A stretch of 31,107 nt of DNA from JANYIP01 sp031394045 (GTDB lineage: Bacteria; Actinomycetota; Actinomycetes; Prado026): assembly GCA_031394045.1 (NCBI GenBank), contig JANMWN010000012.1, forward strand, positions 1 through 31,107, read 5' to 3'. The notes below the pieces were generated by a model that was not told the DNA's origin, made no database searches, and saw only the letters and a list, made by a program, of their open reading frames with translations. How positions within the stretch are numbered: position 1 is the stretch's first letter; the number at the start of each line of letters is the position of its first letter. The translations under genes were made by a program, and so were the position numbers. Of this stretch, positions 22,515 to 31,011 are shown piece by piece.

Positions 22515-24220
22515 CCGAACCCGACCAGCCACTGGGGGCGGTGCGCACGGAGGGTGACCGACAGGGTCAGGCGGGACCGGCCGGCCAGGGCAGCCAGGCT
22601 GCCTCGGAGGCCGTCGGAATGACCGGCATCGACCGGCTCGCCCGCAACGGGCTGATGGGCCTGCTGGGCGCCGCCGTGTCGGCCGTGGTCAACCTCGCGC
22701 TCGTCCTCCTGGTCGTGCACGCGGCCGGGAAGACCACCGCTGGTGTCGTCTTCGCCGTGACGTCGCTGTTCCTGATCGCGGTCACGGTTTCCAGGCTCGG
22801 CTCACCGACGGGGCTCGTCTACTTCCTGGTACGCGCCCGCAGCCAGGGCTCGGTGGGCAGCATGCGCCGGATCCTGCGTACCGGCATGGTGCCGGTCATC
22901 TGCGCGGCCCTGCTGCTCTCGGCGGTGCTGCTCGTGACCGCGCCCGGGCTGGCCAGCTGGATCGCCCCCGCGAAGGCGAACCAGGCGGTCGGGCCGATCC
23001 GGATCCTGGCCCTGATCGTGCCGCTCGCTGCGATCTCGGACACGTTGCTGCAGGCCAGCCGCGGCTTCAACACGATGCGCCCCCTCGTGTTCGTCGAGCG
23101 GATCGGCCGCCCCATCGGCCAGGTCGCCCTGACCGTGATCGCGATCGCCGTCGGCAGCCGGGCCGCGAGCGCATTCACCGCCGCCTGGGCGCTGCCCTAC
23201 GTCGTCACCGCGGGTGTCGCGGTCTGGTGGACGCGACGGCTGCTGCGTGGTGCCGAGCAGGTCCGCGCCGGCTCAAGCCCGAAGGAGTCGGTCGCGGCGA
23301 CCACCGCCGCCACCACAACAAGGCGTGAGTACTGGACCTTCACCGCGCCTCGGGGCCTGCAGAGCGTCGTGCAGATCGCCCTGCAGCGCCTCGACGTCGT
23401 ACTCGTGTCGGCGATCCTGGGTCCGCGGGAGGCTGCCGTCTACGCCGCGGTGACCCGATTCCTGGTGTTCGGTCAGCTGGGCGCGCAGGCGATCACCTCG
23501 GCCGTGCAGCCGCAGCTCGGCAGCCTGCTGTTCGCGGGGGACCGTAAGGGCGCGGGGCACGTCTACCAGGTGTCCACGTGCTGGCTGGTGCTGCTGACCT
23601 GGCCGGTCTACCTCAGCCTCGGCGTCTTCTCCAAGCAGATCCCGTCGTTCTTCGGCAAGGGCTACGACGCGGGTACGGCTGTCCTGCTCGTCCTGGCCGG
23701 CGCGATGCTGGTCGCCACCGGCGCCGGTCTGGTCGACGTCGCCCTGGCCATGGCCGGTCGCACGACCTGGACCCTGGCCAACTCCACCCTCGCGCTGGTC
23801 GTGGACGTCAGCCTCAACCTGATCCTGCTCCCTCGCATCGGCATCTTGGGTGCGGCTATCGCGTGGGCGGCTGCGATCGTCTGCAACAACGTGCTCCCGC
23901 TGACCCAGCTCGCGGTCTCGATGCACCTGCACCCGTTCGGTCGCGGCACCTTGCTCGCGATGGCCAGCGCGCTGGCCTGGCTCGGCGCCCTGCCAGCCCT
24001 TGCGGGCCTCGCACTGTCGTACACCGCCCCGGTGCTCGTCGCGGCGATGGCGGTCGGCGCGGTGGGGTACGTCGGCACGGCGTGGCGGATGCGCGAGGTG
24101 TTCGACCTCGACGCGCTGCTCCGGGCCGGGCGACGGGGACGTGGCCGACGCGCTGAAGCGGCCCATGAAACGATGGCTGAGGGCCGCATGCAACCGGGGG
24201 AGAGCGAATCATGGACCTGA
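22511..24220 (+). CDS. Wzx-type polysaccharide flippase
   Basis: The 569-residue protein has about 12-14 membrane segments, starting at about residue 39 (RNGLMGLLGAAVSAVVNLALV), in the arrangement of the MOP/PST exporter superfamily. Typical pieces are SRGFNTMRPLVFVERIGRPI in the middle and PRGLQSVVQIALQRLDVVLVSAILG at the start of the second half. It should flip the undecaprenyl-linked repeat unit to the outer face. The N-terminal 35 residues and the C-terminal tail are polar and low in conservation. GTG 22511 gives the 4-base overlap seen at other junctions. GTG 22502 and ATG 22619 are alternatives in the same frame. The stop overlaps the next gene by 10 bases. Confidence 0.9.
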   Translation: MTEPDQPLGAVRTEGDRQGQAGPAGQGSQAASEAVGMTGIDRLARNGLMGLLGAAVSAVVNLALVLLVVHAAGKTTAGVVFAVTSLFLIAVTVSRLGSPTGLVYFLVRARSQGSVGSMRRILRTGMVPVICAALLLSAVLLVTAPGLASWIAPAKANQAVGPIRILALIVPLAAISDTLLQASRGFNTMRPLVFVERIGRPIGQVALTVIAIAVGSRAASAFTAAWALPYVVTAGVAVWWTRRLLRGAEQVRAGSSPKESVAATTAATTTRREYWTFTAPRGLQSVVQIALQRLDVVLVSAILGPREAAVYAAVTRFLVFGQLGAQAITSAVQPQLGSLLFAGDRKGAGHVYQVSTCWLVLLTWPVYLSLGVFSKQIPSFFGKGYDAGTAVLLVLAGAMLVATGAGLVDVALAMAGRTTWTLANSTLALVVDVSLNLILLPRIGILGAAIAWAAAIVCNNVLPLTQLAVSMHLHPFGRGTLLAMASALAWLGALPALAGLALSYTAPVLVAAMAVGAVGYVGTAWRMREVFDLDALLRAGRRGRGRRAEAAHETMAEGRMQPGESESWT

Positions 24221-25239
24221 GCCGTCGCGGCGGCCCGGTGGCCGCCGTCGCTGCGCTGGTCGTCATGCTCGGCGCTGGGGTCCTCCTGCTCATCGGACCA
24301 GGCGGCGTCGGCGGCACGGACGCGAGTGCGCCGAACCCCTCGCTGACTCGCGTCCCGACCACGCCGCCGGACCTCGCTGCCCCGGCCCGAGGACCGGCGC
24401 CTCCCTCGAGCGGCGCCTGGGTCGGCGCATGGGTCAAGCCGGACGTCCCGACGCAGGCCGGCCGGGTCGCCGCCGTCGCCCGGTTCGAGCGGGAGATCGG
24501 TCGTCCCCTCGACATCGTGCAGACCTACCACTCGACCGAGGACTTCCCTGCCGACGCCGACCTCGACTTCGTACAGCAGGGCAAGACGCTGATGATCTCC
24601 TGGTCCGGCGACGACACCCGGGTGATCGCCTCGGGTCGCGACGATGCGCTGATCCGGGCCAGGGCCCAGGGCATCAAGGCCATGCGTGTCCCCGTCATGC
24701 TTCGCTGGCGGTTCGAGATGAACCGCCCCAACCTGCAGGCCAGCGTGTGGTCGCCGAGCGACTTCGTCGCCGCATGGAAGCACGTACGCGCGATCTTCAC
24801 CGCGGTGGGAGCCACGAACGCCGCCTTCGTCTGGTGCCCGCTGGCCACCGACTTCGACGCCACGCAGGGCCCTGCCTACTACCCGGGCGACGACCAGGTC
24901 GAGTGGATCTGCACCGACGTCTACCCCGGTCCCGACTACAGCAGCTTCGCCGACGTCGCCGCCCCGTTCATGATGTGGGCCTCGACCCACGCGAAGCCGG
25001 TCATCATCGGCGAGTACGGCGCCGAGGACAAGGACGGCGGCAACCAGGCGCAGTGGATTGCCGACGCCGGCACCTACGCCAAGGCCCACCCGCAGATCAA
25101 GGCGATGGTCTACTTCGAGGCCGAGAGCGCCAACAACGGCAAGAGCCGCAACTACACGATCTCCGGTACGGGCGCGCCGCTCCAGGCGTTCCGCTCGATG
25201 GCGCTGCAGCCCTACTTCTACAAGCGGGGGGGCGGCTGA
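24211..25239 (+). CDS. Membrane-anchored or secreted GH26-like glycoside hydrolase
   Basis: The 342 residues begin with an N-terminal hydrophobic segment (9-30), then a Pro/Ala-rich spacer to about 68, and a single catalytic domain (69-338). Motifs fit GH26: RWRFEMNRPN with Glu169 as probable acid/base and VIIGEYGAEDK with Glu268 as probable nucleophile. Also visible are FVWCPLATDF and YYPGDDQVEWICTDVYPG, typical of these proteins. ATG 24211 follows GGGGGAGAG. It overlaps the flippase gene by 10 bases and the next sulfotransferase by one, so it is made together with the assembly machinery. I infer editing or release of the polymer at the outer membrane face. It lacks the binding domain of the first GH26-like gene. 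Confidence 0.84.
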   Translation: MDLSRRGGPVAAVAALVVMLGAGVLLLIGPGGVGGTDASAPNPSLTRVPTTPPDLAAPARGPAPPSSGAWVGAWVKPDVPTQAGRVAAVARFEREIGRPLDIVQTYHSTEDFPADADLDFVQQGKTLMISWSGDDTRVIASGRDDALIRARAQGIKAMRVPVMLRWRFEMNRPNLQASVWSPSDFVAAWKHVRAIFTAVGATNAAFVWCPLATDFDATQGPAYYPGDDQVEWICTDVYPGPDYSSFADVAAPFMMWASTHAKPVIIGEYGAEDKDGGNQAQWIADAGTYAKAHPQIKAMVYFEAESANNGKSRNYTISGTGAPLQAFRSMALQPYFYKRGGG

Positions 25240-26039
25240 TGGAGCACAAGCTCGTCTTCGTCGGTGGGCTGCACCGCAGTGGCACCACCCCTCTGGCGCG
25301 GGTCCTGGCCGAGCATCCGCAGGTCAGCGGTTTCGGCGTCACCCGCGCCACCGGTGCCACCGAGGACGAGGGCCTGCACCTCCAGGACGTCTACCCCGCG
25401 GCGCGTGCCTATGGCGGAGCCGGCCGGTTCGCGCTGCGTCCGGAGGCGCATCTCACCGAGACCTCGCCGCTTGCCACGGCGGCGAACGCGGAGCGGCTGC
25501 TCGGTCAGTGGAAGCCGTACTGGGACCTGTCCCGCGAGGTGCTCCTCGAGAAGTCCCCGCCGAACCTGGTGATGACCCGGTTCCTCCAGGCGCTCTACCC
25601 CGAGGCGTACTTCGTGATCATCGTCAGGCACCCGGTCGTCGTGGCGCTGTCGACCGAGAAGTGGTTGCACGCCAAGACGTTGCGTACGCCGATGGCCAAC
25701 TGGTTCGCGGCGCACGACGCCTTCGCGGGCGACGCCGGTCAGCTGCGGCGGGTGCACGTCGTCATGTACGAGTCGCTCGTCCGCGAGCCGGCGGCGGAGC
25801 TGGCCGGGATCGGGACCTTCCTGGGGCTGGACGGCACCGTCCCCCCCGACTCGTGGCAGGCGGGTCGTAGCGACGCGTACACCAACGCCTGGCGGGCGCT
25901 CGCCCACGACCGCAAGCCGTGGAAGCGGTGGATGCGGTCGTCCCTGGTGCGGCAGTACGCCGATCGGGCGTCGGCGTTCGGCTACGACCTCGAGGACCTC
26001 GACGTCGCCCGTCCGTGGCAACCGACCGGCATCGCGTAA
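25239..26039 (+). CDS. Sulfotransferase family protein
   Basis: The 266-residue protein starts directly with the PAPS-binding strand and loop: KLVFVGGLHRSGTTPLARVL (loop at about 9-18). The 3'-phosphate site follows as FVIIVRHPVVVALSTEKW with Arg130 and Ser138. VLLEKSPPNLVMTRFLQALYP and VVMYESLVREP match the common bacterial Sulfotransfer_3-type layout. It differs clearly from the sulfotransferase at 21654 and from the one fused to the PssE-like domain, so the three probably sulfate different positions or sugars. The TGATG overlap with the hydrolase makes it the last gene of the plus-strand operon. ATG 25239 is fixed by that junction. Confidence 0.9.
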   Translation: MEHKLVFVGGLHRSGTTPLARVLAEHPQVSGFGVTRATGATEDEGLHLQDVYPAARAYGGAGRFALRPEAHLTETSPLATAANAERLLGQWKPYWDLSREVLLEKSPPNLVMTRFLQALYPEAYFVIIVRHPVVVALSTEKWLHAKTLRTPMANWFAAHDAFAGDAGQLRRVHVVMYESLVREPAAELAGIGTFLGLDGTVPPDSWQAGRSDAYTNAWRALAHDRKPWKRWMRSSLVRQYADRASAFGYDLEDLDVARPWQPTGIA

Positions 26040-26166
26040 GCATTCGTCACGCACAGTCACGACCCGGGTCGGACGTTCGGACGAGCCAGGCCACCGTACG
26101 GGCCGAATGGGGTCGGAGTTCTTGTCGCGCCCGCTCACGCACGGTGAAGTAGACGAAAGGAACTGT

Positions 26167-26188
26167 GGCGCTGGCCTTCGGCCGCGCC
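26167..26188 (+). promoter_or_regulatory. G+C-rich hairpin in the leader of the giant secreted protein gene
   Basis: GGCGC (26167-26171) pairs with GCGCC (26184-26188), and GGCC (26173-26176) with GGCC (26180-26183), around a TTC loop with one bulged T. It ends 10 bases before the GGGGAGG ribosome-binding site. It could end transcripts of the upstream operon or control translation. Confidence 0.35.
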
Positions 26189-26211
26189 ATCTTTGGTCGG
26201 GGAGGCCTTTC

Positions 26212-29200
26212 GTGCGGATTCGTCGTATCACCGCGGTCGCTGCTGTCTTCGCGACCCTGGCGGCCATGGCCGTGGGCATCACCGGGACGGCCCAGGCGGT
26301 CCAGACGGCTCAGGCCAGCCTCGTGACCGCCGACCCGGCGAACTTCACCCCGAACGTCCTGGACGGCAAGGTCGAGTCCTTGGTCCAGATCGGGTCGAAG
26401 ATCTACGCATCCGGCCTGTTCAGCCAGGTGCAGCTGCCCGGTAGCAACAAGCCGATCCTGACGCGCAACAACATCTTCGCCTTCGACGCGGCGACCGGTG
26501 TGATCGACACGACCTTCCTCCCCCAGGTCGACGGCGAGGTCACCACGCTCATCGCCGCCCCCGACGGCCAGTCGCTCTACATCGGCGGCTACTTCACCAA
26601 CGTCAACGGTCAGCTCTCTCGCAAGCTGGCCCGCGTGAACGCCAGTGACGGCAGCACGACGGCCGGCTTCACGGTGCCGATCATCAACGACAACGTGCAG
26701 GACATGCGGGTCGTCCACGGCCAGCTGATCGTCGCCGGCCTGTTCACGACGATCAACGGCATCAACCGCGGCCAGATCGCCTCCCTCAACGCGGCCACCG
26801 GCGCCCTCACGAACTTCGTCATCCACACCTTCGCGGGCCCGCACAACGGCGGCCTCCTCGCGGTCAACAAGATCGACGCGACCCCGGACGGCAACAAGAT
26901 CCTGGCGCTCGGAAACTGGACGACCGTCGACGGCCTTGACCGCGACCTGCTCGTGCTGCTCGACACCTCGGGTGCCCAGTCGGTCGTCTCGACCTGGCAG
27001 ACCTCGTTCTTCGTGCCGGGCTGCTCGCGTTCCTTCGACACGTACATGCGCGACCTCGACATCTCGCCGGACGGTACCTGGGCGGTCGTCACGACGACCG
27101 GTGCGTACGGCGGCGTCACCAGCCCGTGCGACACGCAGACCCGCTGGGACCTCACGACGACGGCGTCGAACCTCAAGCCGGTCTGGACCAACGTCACCGG
27201 TGGTGACACGACCTACGCGGTCGCCATCTCCGGCCCAGTCGTCTACGTCGGTGGCCACTTCCGCTGGGCCAACAACCCGTACGCGGCTGACGCCGCCGGA
27301 CCCGGCGCCGTGCCACGCGAGGGTATCGCTGCACTCGACGCGAACACCGGCCTGCCGCTGTCCTGGAACCCGGGCCGCGACCGTGGCGTCGGCGTCTTCG
27401 ACCTGCTCGCGACCTCGACCGGCCTGTGGGTCGGCGACGACACCACCCAGATCGGTGGCGAGACCCGCAAGCGGCTGGCCTATTTCCCGCTCGCCGGCGG
27501 CGCGGCCATCCCGTCGAACACCGTGGGAACGGTGCCCAACGACATCTTCACCCTGGGCAACCCGAACATTCCCAACGACCCGAGCGTGCTCTACCGAGTC
27601 AACGCCGCGGGCCCGACGGTCGCCACAGTCGACGACGGACCCAGCTGGGCGGCCGACCAGACCGACCCGAGCCCCTACCGCAACAGCGGCAACAACATGG
27701 CCACCTACACCGGCACCGTGTCCTTCGACAGCACGGTTCCCAACACCGCGCTGGACCGTGCCCCGGCCTCGCTCTACAACTCCGAGCGCTGGGACGGCGG
27801 CAGTGCGAACGACGGCCAGGAGATGCAGTGGCACTTCCCGGTCCAGCCCGGCACCCACGTGGCGGTCCGCCTGTACATGGCCAACCGCTGCAGCTGCACC
27901 CAGTTCCCGGGCCAGCGCAGGTTCGGGGTCTCCATCGACGGCGGCACGGTCGCCAGCAACATCGACCTGTCGGCGAGCCCCGGCCCCAACGTCGGCACGA
28001 TGAAGTCCTACAACATCACCAGCGACGGGTCGGTCGACATCAGCTTCCTGCACCAGGTCGAGAACCCGCTGATCAACGGCATCGAGATCATCAACCTGGA
28101 CGCCTCGTCCGGTTCCGGTGGGCTGGGTGCCGCGGACGCGGTGCACCGTCAGTTCTTCGACGGTACGTCCGCGACGCCGACCAACGTGGTGTCCCCCACG
28201 CCGACCGAGGCCTGGAGCTCGGCCCGCGGCGCGTTCCTGGTGGACGGCACCGTGTACGCCGGCCAGGCCAACAGCACCTTCACGGCGCGGTCGTTCGACG
28301 GCACGAACTTCGGCACCCCGACGACCATCCCGTTGTACAACAGCACGTTCGGGTCCGACCTCCCCAACATCACCGGCCTGGCGTACGCCAAGAACCAGAT
28401 CTACTACACCCTCGCCGGTGACTCGAACCTCTACACCCGGTTGTTCTCGACGCAGAGCCAGGTCGTGGGTTCGGTCCGCAACACGGTGCCCGGCGGCAAC
28501 CTGCTGACACCGTCGCGGGTCCAGGGGATGTTCATCTCCGGCAGCACGCTGTACTTCGCCGACCGGACCGACGCCCACCTGTACTCCATCGCCCTCACCG
28601 GCAACGGCGTCGGCGTGCCGGGCACCATCACGGGAACGCCGACGCTCGTCAACTCGGGCATCGACTGGCGGGCCCGCGGCGACCTGGTCTGGAACGGCAC
28701 ACCGGCCCTCACGCCCAACCAGCTCCCGACGGCCGTGGCCAACAGCTCCTGCGCCGTCAACGTCTGTACCTTCGACGGTTCGGCCTCGATCGACCCCGAC
28801 GGCAGCATCGCCACGTACGCCTGGAACTTCGGCGACGGAACGACAGGCACCGGGGTGGCCCCGACCCACGCGTACACCACGGCCGGCAACTACGTGGTGA
28901 CCCTCACGGTCACCGACAACCATGGCGGCACGGCGGCCACGGCGGTACCGGTGACTTCGGGCACACCTCCGAACTCGCCGCCGGTCGCGTCCTTCACGTT
29001 CACGTGCACGTTCCTCGACTGCAGCTTCGACGGCTCGGGCTCGTCCGACTCCGACGGCACGATCTCGTCGTACGCCTGGGACTTCAGCGACACCGGCACC
29101 GGTGCGGGATCGAGCACGACGCACGCATTCCCGGGCACCGGCACGTACAACGTGTCGCTGACGGTGACGGACAACAACGGTTCACCGACGACACTGGTCA

Positions 29201-29439
29201 AGCCGGTCTCGGTCGTTGCGGTCCCGCCGTCGAACATCGCGTTCCGCGGGTCCGCCTCTAGCTCGGCCAACGTCACGGTGGCCAAGGTGACGGTGCCCGC
29301 GTCGGTCCAGGCGGGTGACGAGATGCTCCTGTTCGCCACGACGAACACCAACACGAACGTCACGACCGGCCCGGTCGGCTGGACGTTCGTGAGCGAGCAG
29401 ATCTCCGGTACCGACACCCGTACCCGGCTGTACTCGTAG
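26212..29439 (+). CDS. Giant secreted propeller-malectin-PKD protein, part before the amber stop
   Basis: GTG 26212 follows GGGGAGG by 6 bases. The product has a signal peptide with probable cleavage after TAQA (about 35), then delta-60-type beta-propeller repeats to about 450 (for example YIGGYFTNVNG, LDANTGLPLSWNP). A malectin-like carbohydrate-binding domain follows (about 460-632), then a second propeller-like region to about 830, and two PKD domains (about 836-1004; YAWNFGDGTTGTG and YAWDFSDTG) each with a Cys pair. The start of a jelly-roll domain is cut by TAG at 29437-29439 after 1075 residues. The same domain in the next repeat has AAG (Lys) at this place and continues. No LPXTG signal is seen. 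It is likely an extracellular glycan-binding matrix protein, now truncated unless the stop is bypassed or an error. Confidence 0.85.
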   Translation: MRIRRITAVAAVFATLAAMAVGITGTAQAVQTAQASLVTADPANFTPNVLDGKVESLVQIGSKIYASGLFSQVQLPGSNKPILTRNNIFAFDAATGVIDTTFLPQVDGEVTTLIAAPDGQSLYIGGYFTNVNGQLSRKLARVNASDGSTTAGFTVPIINDNVQDMRVVHGQLIVAGLFTTINGINRGQIASLNAATGALTNFVIHTFAGPHNGGLLAVNKIDATPDGNKILALGNWTTVDGLDRDLLVLLDTSGAQSVVSTWQTSFFVPGCSRSFDTYMRDLDISPDGTWAVVTTTGAYGGVTSPCDTQTRWDLTTTASNLKPVWTNVTGGDTTYAVAISGPVVYVGGHFRWANNPYAADAAGPGAVPREGIAALDANTGLPLSWNPGRDRGVGVFDLLATSTGLWVGDDTTQIGGETRKRLAYFPLAGGAAIPSNTVGTVPNDIFTLGNPNIPNDPSVLYRVNAAGPTVATVDDGPSWAADQTDPSPYRNSGNNMATYTGTVSFDSTVPNTALDRAPASLYNSERWDGGSANDGQEMQWHFPVQPGTHVAVRLYMANRCSCTQFPGQRRFGVSIDGGTVASNIDLSASPGPNVGTMKSYNITSDGSVDISFLHQVENPLINGIEIINLDASSGSGGLGAADAVHRQFFDGTSATPTNVVSPTPTEAWSSARGAFLVDGTVYAGQANSTFTARSFDGTNFGTPTTIPLYNSTFGSDLPNITGLAYAKNQIYYTLAGDSNLYTRLFSTQSQVVGSVRNTVPGGNLLTPSRVQGMFISGSTLYFADRTDAHLYSIALTGNGVGVPGTITGTPTLVNSGIDWRARGDLVWNGTPALTPNQLPTAVANSSCAVNVCTFDGSASIDPDGSIATYAWNFGDGTTGTGVAPTHAYTTAGNYVVTLTVTDNHGGTAATAVPVTSGTPPNSPPVASFTFTCTFLDCSFDGSGSSDSDGTISSYAWDFSDTGTGAGSSTTHAFPGTGTYNVSLTVTDNNGSPTTLVKPVSVVAVPPSNIAFRGSASSSANVTVAKVTVPASVQAGDEMLLFATTNTNTNVTTGPVGWTFVSEQISGTDTRTRLYS

Positions 29440-29865
29440 GTGGCCGGCGGCGCGGACGCGGGCACCCAGGTGGCGCTGACGTACGCCAGCGCCACCAAGG
29501 TGGACCTGTCGCTGTCCGCGTACTCCGGCGTCGACCAGACCACCCCGATCTCGGCCTCCGCCTCGGCGGGGGAGACGGTCTCGCGCACCACGCACACCGC
29601 GCCCGCGGTGACGGTGGCGGCGGGCGGCTCCTGGGTCGTGTCGTACTGGGCCGACAAGAGCTCGGCCACGACCGGCTGGACCGCCCCCGCCGGGATGACC
29701 GCGCGGGTGCAGTCGATCGGCACCTCCGGCGGGCGGATCACCTCGCTCGAGGCCGACTCCGGCGGGCCGGTGCTCGCCGGCACCCGGACGGCCCAGACAG
29801 CGACGGCCAGTGCCGCCTCGGCCAAGGCCACCCTGTGGTCGGTCGTCCTCAACCCGGACATCCCG
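28717..29865 (+). repeat. First copy of a 1149-base intragenic repeat (two PKD domains plus jelly-roll)
   Basis: This unit aligns with the one starting at 29866 at an exact offset of 1149 bases (383 codons). The offset holds at three checked points: Asn codons 28717/29866, Cys codons 28750/29899, and the TAG/AAG codons 29437/30586. Some stretches, such as that encoding FATTNTNTNVTTGP, are nearly identical in DNA. Others have diverged. Confidence 0.85.
29437..29439 (+). other. In-frame amber codon breaking the giant secreted protein
   Basis: TAC-TCG-TAG-GTG here corresponds to TAC-TCC-AAG-GTG at 30580-30591 in the second repeat copy. One A-to-T change explains the stop, and the frame continues for 523 more codons after it. 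Confidence 0.9.
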
Positions 29866-31011
29866 AACGTGGCGCCTACCGCTTCGGCAACTGGTGGCTG
29901 TGCCAACAACGTCTGCAGCTTCGACGCCTCCGCCTCGGTCGACCCGGACGGCACGATCGCCTCGTACGCCTGGCAGTTCGGCGACAGCTCGACCGGCAAC
30001 GGCGTCAACCCGAACCACCCGTACTCGGCGCCCGGCCCGTACACCGCCACCCTGACGGTCACGGACAACCGTGGCGGCACAGCAACCACCACGGTCCCGG
30101 TCGTCGCGGGCTCGGCGCCCAACATGCTCCCGGTCGCGTCGTACACGACGACCTGCTCGTTCCTGGCCTGCACGTTCGACGCCACGTTGTCGAACGACCC
30201 CGACGGCTCGATCGTGTCGTATGCCTGGGACTTCGGTGACGGCAACAGCGCCACCGGGGTGACGGCGACCAACACCTTCGGGCTGGGTGGCACGTACCCG
30301 GTCGTGCTGACGGTCACGGACGACAGCACCGGGGTCACGGTCCTGAGCAAGCAGATCGCCGTGTCGGCCATCCCGGCCTCGCACATCGCCTTCCGGGCGG
30401 CCGCGACCGCCTCGCTGAACAGCGCGACCGGCAGGGTCACCATCCCGGCCGGCGTGCAGGCAGGGGATGCCCTGCTGCTCTTCGCCACGACCAACACCAA
30501 CACGAACGTCACGACCGGCCCGGCCGGCTGGACCTTCGTGGGCGAGCAGATCTCGGGCGCCGACCTGCGGACCCGGCTCTACTCCAAGGTGGCGGGTCTG
30601 GGCGAGGGCAACACCCAGGTCTCGCTGACGTACGCGGGCTCGACCAAGATTGACCTGTCCCTCTCGGCCTACTCGGGCACCGACACGACCACCCCGGTGG
30701 CCGGGTTCGCCTTGGCCGGCGAGACGGTGGCACGGACCACGCACACCACGCCGTCGTTCAACGTGACCAACGGCGGCGGCTGGGTCGTCTCGTACTGGGC
30801 CGACAAGAGCTCGGCCACGACGGCATGGACGGTTCCGGCCGGCCAGGTCCAGCGGACCCAGTCGATCGGGGCCGGCAGCGGGCGGGTGACCGCACTTTCC
30901 GCCGACTCGGGTGCGGCCGTCCTGCCGGGTACGTGGACCGGCCTGGCGGCCACCTCGGACGGCTCGACCGCCAAGGCCACCATGTGGACCGTCGTCCTCA
31001 ACACCAACTAG
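29440..31011 (+). pseudogene. Continuation of the giant secreted protein after the amber stop
   Basis: This frame is the direct in-frame continuation of the upstream gene. It encodes the rest of the first jelly-roll domain (VALTYASATKVDLSLSAYSG, WVVSYWADKSSATT), then PKD domains at about 29866-30115 and 30120-30370, and a complete second jelly-roll domain to the end. It begins with GTG, but no ribosome-binding site precedes it and it lacks a signal peptide. Independent translation and export are therefore unlikely. It would be expressed only by read-through, or if the stop is a sequencing error. The coding pattern remains clean, which suggests the break is recent or not real. Confidence 0.75.
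29866..31011 (+). repeat. Second copy of the 1149-base intragenic repeat
   Basis: This copy keeps an intact reading frame across the whole unit and ends at the gene's TAG stop. It serves as the internal reference showing that the first copy's TAG replaces a lysine codon. Confidence 0.85.

Noticed and set aside
26047..29124. 1025-codon minus-strand open frame opposite the giant secreted protein
   Set aside because: It is an antisense shadow. Its product is biased to Val, Asp, Arg and Gly, while the plus frame shows a signal peptide and recognisable domains.
28890..30512. 540-codon minus-strand open frame across the amber codon region
   Set aside because: Internal repeats in its product simply mirror the plus-strand tandem repeat, and no ribosome-binding site or family motif supports it.
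29440..31011. Independent secreted gene starting at GTG 29440
   Set aside because: There is no ribosome-binding site and no signal peptide, and the frame starts in the middle of a jelly-roll domain that is whole in the second repeat.
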